From: Phoronis australis
Taxonomy: Eukaryota; Phoronida; Phoronidae
Direction of reading: 5' to 3'
DNA: 20,790 nucleotides
Assembly (NCBI GenBank): GCA_002633005.1
Contig: NMRA01000110.1
Span: 188,001 to 208,790 of the forward strand
Shown piece by piece: positions 18,289 to 20,790 of this stretch. Within the stretch, counting starts at the first letter, position 1; each line of letters opens with the position of its first letter. The notes beneath the pieces are model-generated. The model worked only from the letters and a program-made list of their open reading frames with translations, had not been told where the DNA came from and did no database searches. A program made the position numbers and the translations under genes.

Positions 18289-18480
18289 CTGAGCAAACCT
18301 CTGCTTCTTGTAGGCTTACAGCTAAGTTTTCACTCCTCTGTTGACCTTGTAGCTGTAAGCTAATGATCTGTTTGTCCTGTTCATTCACCAAATGCTGCAA
18401 TTCTTTTGCCTCTTGGCACATCCTTTCTATCTGATTTAGCACTGCCAACCTGGTCAATCTGTCCGACATGTTTATCCTGT
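18289..18480 (-). CDS. Coiled-coil exon, phase 1-1; possible first coding exon
   Basis: A 192-nt minus-strand exon with a good acceptor (CTAAATACATTGCCTTTGCAG before 18480) and a consensus donor (GCTCAG|GTAAGCAG after 18289). The 64 codons include MSDRLTRLAVLNQIERM and QEAKELQHLVNEQDKQI, with Leu/Ile/Val spaced every three or four residues, glutamine- and glutamate-rich and free of proline: a typical coiled coil. It ends in SLQEAEVCS. The ATG at 18469 has an A at -3 (AAACATGTC) and could be the initiator, making the first eleven bases 5' UTR. The frame is also open back to the splice site, so an upstream coding exon is equally possible. The predicted chain continues in the exons at 17247-17318 and 16423-16575. 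Family not recognised. Confidence 0.66.
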
Positions 18481-18797
18481 CTGCAAAGGCAATGTATTTA
18501 GTGTGAAAACACAGAAGCCTCACTTTGATTGATTCTTAATCATATCACAGTGGCAAGTAGGTGGCTACTTCACTCCTATTATGAGTCAATTAGGTACTGA
18601 TTGTGGTTCAGTTGCTCTTTGGCTCAGGTATTACCATAACATAAACACAATAAACACAATGCCAGTAGCTCAGGAGAACATGGGGATAGGGATACCTCAC
18701 ACCTTTTTGTCATAAATTCCTACAGCAAGTGAATTTTGTCCACATTGATGAAAAGGTCAATTGGTGAATATTAGACATCCAGTGGATAAATCTATAT

Positions 18798-18972
18798 AAA
18801 GAACTAAAACCTAATTATTGACTGAGAGTTTCCTTAGACATGGGATCACACAGTACATTTCATTCCACACCAGTATTGCTCAGTTGAAATGTAAATACAG
18901 TGTGGAATGAAATGTAGTGCATGATCCCATGTCTAGGGAAACTCTCAGTCAAGTATTAGGTTTTAGTTCTTT
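18798..18972. mobile_element. 175-bp fold-back element (MITE-like long hairpin)
   Basis: Arms 18798-18870 and 18900-18972 are each 73 bp and match at 67 positions when one is reversed and complemented. They read AAAGAACTAAAACCTAAT, TTGACTGAGAGTTTCC and onward to CATTTCATTCCACAC. The loop is 29 bases. The outer flanks are TA-rich (CTATAT and TTATAATG), compatible with a TA target site, but no clean duplication can be shown. The arms are similar enough that a transcript would form a long near-perfect duplex. Confidence 0.85.
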
Positions 18973-18990
18973 TTTATAATGATGTCAGAC

Positions 18991-19048
18991 CTGATGTTGG
19001 GATATTCTTGTTGTAGCGCCTAATGTTGGGATATTCTAGTTGTAGCGC
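18991..19048. repeat. 29-bp tandem duplication
   Basis: CTGATGTTGGGATATTCTTG + TTGTAGCGC (18991-19019) is followed directly by CTAATGTTGGGATATTCTAG + TTGTAGCGC (19020-19048); two differences are visible. Confidence 0.85.
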
Positions 19049-19760
19049 TAAAATTTTTGCCAAATGTTTTTGGTGATACCATAACTATAATGTACAATGT
19101 AAAATTTCCTGAAGAGTCAAATCTTATTGAAAAATTTTTAAAAATTAAATTTCACTAGTTTGCTGTACTATATCCTGCTGATGAATTTTCAACATGTTAA
19201 ACAATCTTATTATTAAGCCTGCAGACATGCTCGCTGCACAAGCTAAGGTGAAGGTCACTTTGTGTATCAGCGCTATCTTGGCAATAACTTTTGTCCCTCA
19301 ACCAACCGAGTGGAATGAGGCAAGGCAACCAACTGTGTCTCAGAATGATGATGTCATCATCTACTGTTTAGTTGGATGGATGTCCCTTAACTGACTTTGA
19401 TGTTTACATTGATGCTTTTCTTGTAGTGGAATTAAATTACTATGAAAGGGCCTATAGTTCACAATTGAAATAGAGTTATGCAGCTGGAACTTTCTTTGTA
19501 AAATTTCTGAACAACAAAAAACATGAAAACTACGTCATCCACTTAGCATTATTTGTATTTTGGAGCTGTTAAAACAAATTTGACAAAAACTTGATGATTG
19601 GAGCAAAGCAGTTAACAATCAAAAAAATAAAAATTACTATTTTGGCATTTATTTTTGTGCAAAACATCAGAAGAATTACTGCATCACCATATACTTAATG
19701 TCTGATGTAGAAGGATTAATAAATACTTACAACAGGCACCTGTTGAGGTTATCTGTATTG
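19049..19760. other. Non-coding stretch
   Basis: A plus-strand frame at 19194-19394 contains a hydrophobic segment but has no splice or promoter support. Minus-strand GTAAGT near 19729 follows frames that are all closed. I call no gene here. Confidence 0.4.
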
Positions 19761-19779
19761 ACTCATGATCCTGTTATTC

Positions 19780-20085
19780 AGAGAATAAATTCTCTACTAC
19801 TTGAAACTGTGTGTGCAGGGGGAGGGGAGGGGGGGTTGAGACAAAGTACATGCTGACTGTCAGTCACACCAATGCACACACCCCAGTAATCCGATATTCA
19901 TGAGAATGCATTCTTTATTGGTTGAAACAGTTTTTGTGCTGATTCATAGTACACCATGAGTGTCAATCACACCAATGCACACACCCCAGTAAACCAATGT
20001 TCATGAAAATGTACTCTCTATTGGTTGAAACAGTGGGTGTGCTGAGATATAGTACAGGCTGGCTGTCAATCACACCAATGCACAC
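19780..20085. repeat. 103-bp tandem repeat, ~2.2 clear copies plus a decayed one
   Basis: Unit B (19858-19960) and unit C (19961-20063) are both exactly 103 bp. Both begin TGTCA(G/A)TCACACCAATGCA, share CACACCCCAGTAA and CTATTGGTTGAAACAG or its close variant, and are followed by a 22-bp partial unit (20064-20085). A more diverged unit precedes them: TATTCAGAGAATAAATTCTC, CTTGAAACTGTGTGTGC and then a G-rich run at 19818-19837. Confidence 0.88.
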
Positions 20086-20497
20086 TGTAACTTCAGTCAT
20101 GGGGTGGGTTTTGTATTCAGTTGAACTCATTTGACTCTGAGCACCATGTGGAATAAATTGCTTAGTGGCCTGGCTGAGCTGTGGAATGTTTACCCACTTG
20201 AAGTCAGAGGGTATTTCACTCAGAACTAGGTCACAAGCACTGCACATAAATAAAACCTCATCACTCAATCATTAGTAAACATATACTTACCAAATTTTCA
20301 ACAATACATCTTGAGTAAATGAGCTTCATGTTGATATAAAATTTATCCAAGTTCAATATCGATAAAGGGTTGAACAAGTAGTTTTACTTTTTGTTTTCCA
20401 GAAACAAACACACTTGTTTACAAATAATCCATTTAAATTTCCAGAAAACATGTCAAGAAAGTTTTCCGCGGTGTAGCAAATCCTCATCATAAACTAG
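20086..20497. other. Non-coding stretch with unproven exon signals
   Basis: A minus-strand acceptor-like TTTTATTTATGTGCAG before 20239 and donor TGG|GTAAAC at 20194 would frame a 46-nt segment (DLVLSEIPSDFKW). A strong minus-strand donor TTTG|GTAAGTAT near 20288 has an open frame (LDKFYINMKLIYSRCIVENL) but no acceptor. Neither joins the phase of the exons further left, so both remain uncalled. Confidence 0.35.
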
Positions 20498-20621
20498 ATC
20501 ACTGAAATCTGTATCTAAATCTGACCACTCAGTGCTATAAGTATCCACACTGTCATATCCATATCACTGAAGTCTATATCTAAATGTGACCAGTGTCATC
20601 AGTATCCACATTATCCTCCAT
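20498..20621 (-). pseudogene. Decayed acidic N-terminal ORF with internal tandem duplication
   Basis: Read on the minus strand from ATG 20621, the sequence encodes MEDNVDTDDTGH and then stops. A second copy of the same segment follows 65 bp on (units 20563-20610 and 20498-20549; ATCACTGAA(A/G)TCT(G/A)TATCTA on the plus strand). The second copy, in its own frame, reads VDTYSTEWSDLDTDFSDL. The first copy is four bases shorter, which breaks the frame. Asp/Ser-rich leaders of this type open many transposases, including piggyBac-type ones, and some host genes, so the source is uncertain. Confidence 0.38.
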
Positions 20622-20790
20622 AATAAAAACTTCAAGAACTGGTAGAGAGCAGCGGAGATGATGTCGGTATAATATCAAGGCAGCAATTTCAAGTGAGTGT
20701 GGGCACAGTGCTAGTCACAGAGTAGAATGTTCCAAGTAATTGAGCATTTTGTTATTGTTTCTGGTCAGTTCAAATAAAATAAACAGGAGC

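Noticed and set aside
19194-19394. Plus-strand 66-codon ORF with a hydrophobic segment
   Set aside because: No splice, promoter or family support; length is within chance expectation.

Overview
This looks like AT-rich nuclear DNA from an intron-rich animal. No long gene ORF is present. Coding signal occurs only as short open segments bounded by GT/AG splice sites. Around these lie minisatellites, a ~150-bp satellite array, and several small cut-and-paste DNA elements of piggyBac-like, PIF/Harbinger-like and hAT-like type. That mixture, with dense minisatellites and MITEs, fits a marine invertebrate genome (for example a lancelet, hemichordate or mollusc), but the sequence alone does not fix the lineage. 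No rRNA, tRNA, CRISPR, operon or prokaryotic gene is visible.

Layout. 1-6240: low-coding DNA with one candidate minus-strand membrane-protein exon (481-616), four tandem-repeat loci (41-bp, 45-bp, 44-bp and GTT-rich, the last duplicated), and a ~1.77-kb element with 29-bp inverted ends (3540-5309) that shows no recognisable transposase. 6390-10250: a satellite array of ~150-bp monomers in at least three types with higher-order order. It is split at a TTAA by a ~1.13-kb piggyBac-like element (7658-8789) that keeps only the N-terminal piece of a transposase. 10260-15300: intron-like DNA with a 110-bp hairpin, a Harbinger-type MITE with TTA duplication (11578-12064) and an hAT-type MITE with a perfect 8-bp duplication (14501-14656). 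15301-15785: a 70-bp minisatellite. 15850-18480: the best coding region. 18790-20790: a 175-bp fold-back element, a 103-bp tandem repeat and a decayed acidic ORF start.

Genes. Four well-supported exons on the minus strand (18480-18289, 17318-17247, 16575-16423, 11245-11156), plus two weaker ones (15877-15851, 13068-13009), all begin and end in phase 1. Joined in that order they keep one open frame. The simplest reading is one gene transcribed right to left, starting with a coiled-coil segment (possible initiator ATG at 18469) and continuing into a sequence I do not recognise. Most of the other elements lie in its introns or flanks. No pathway can be assigned.
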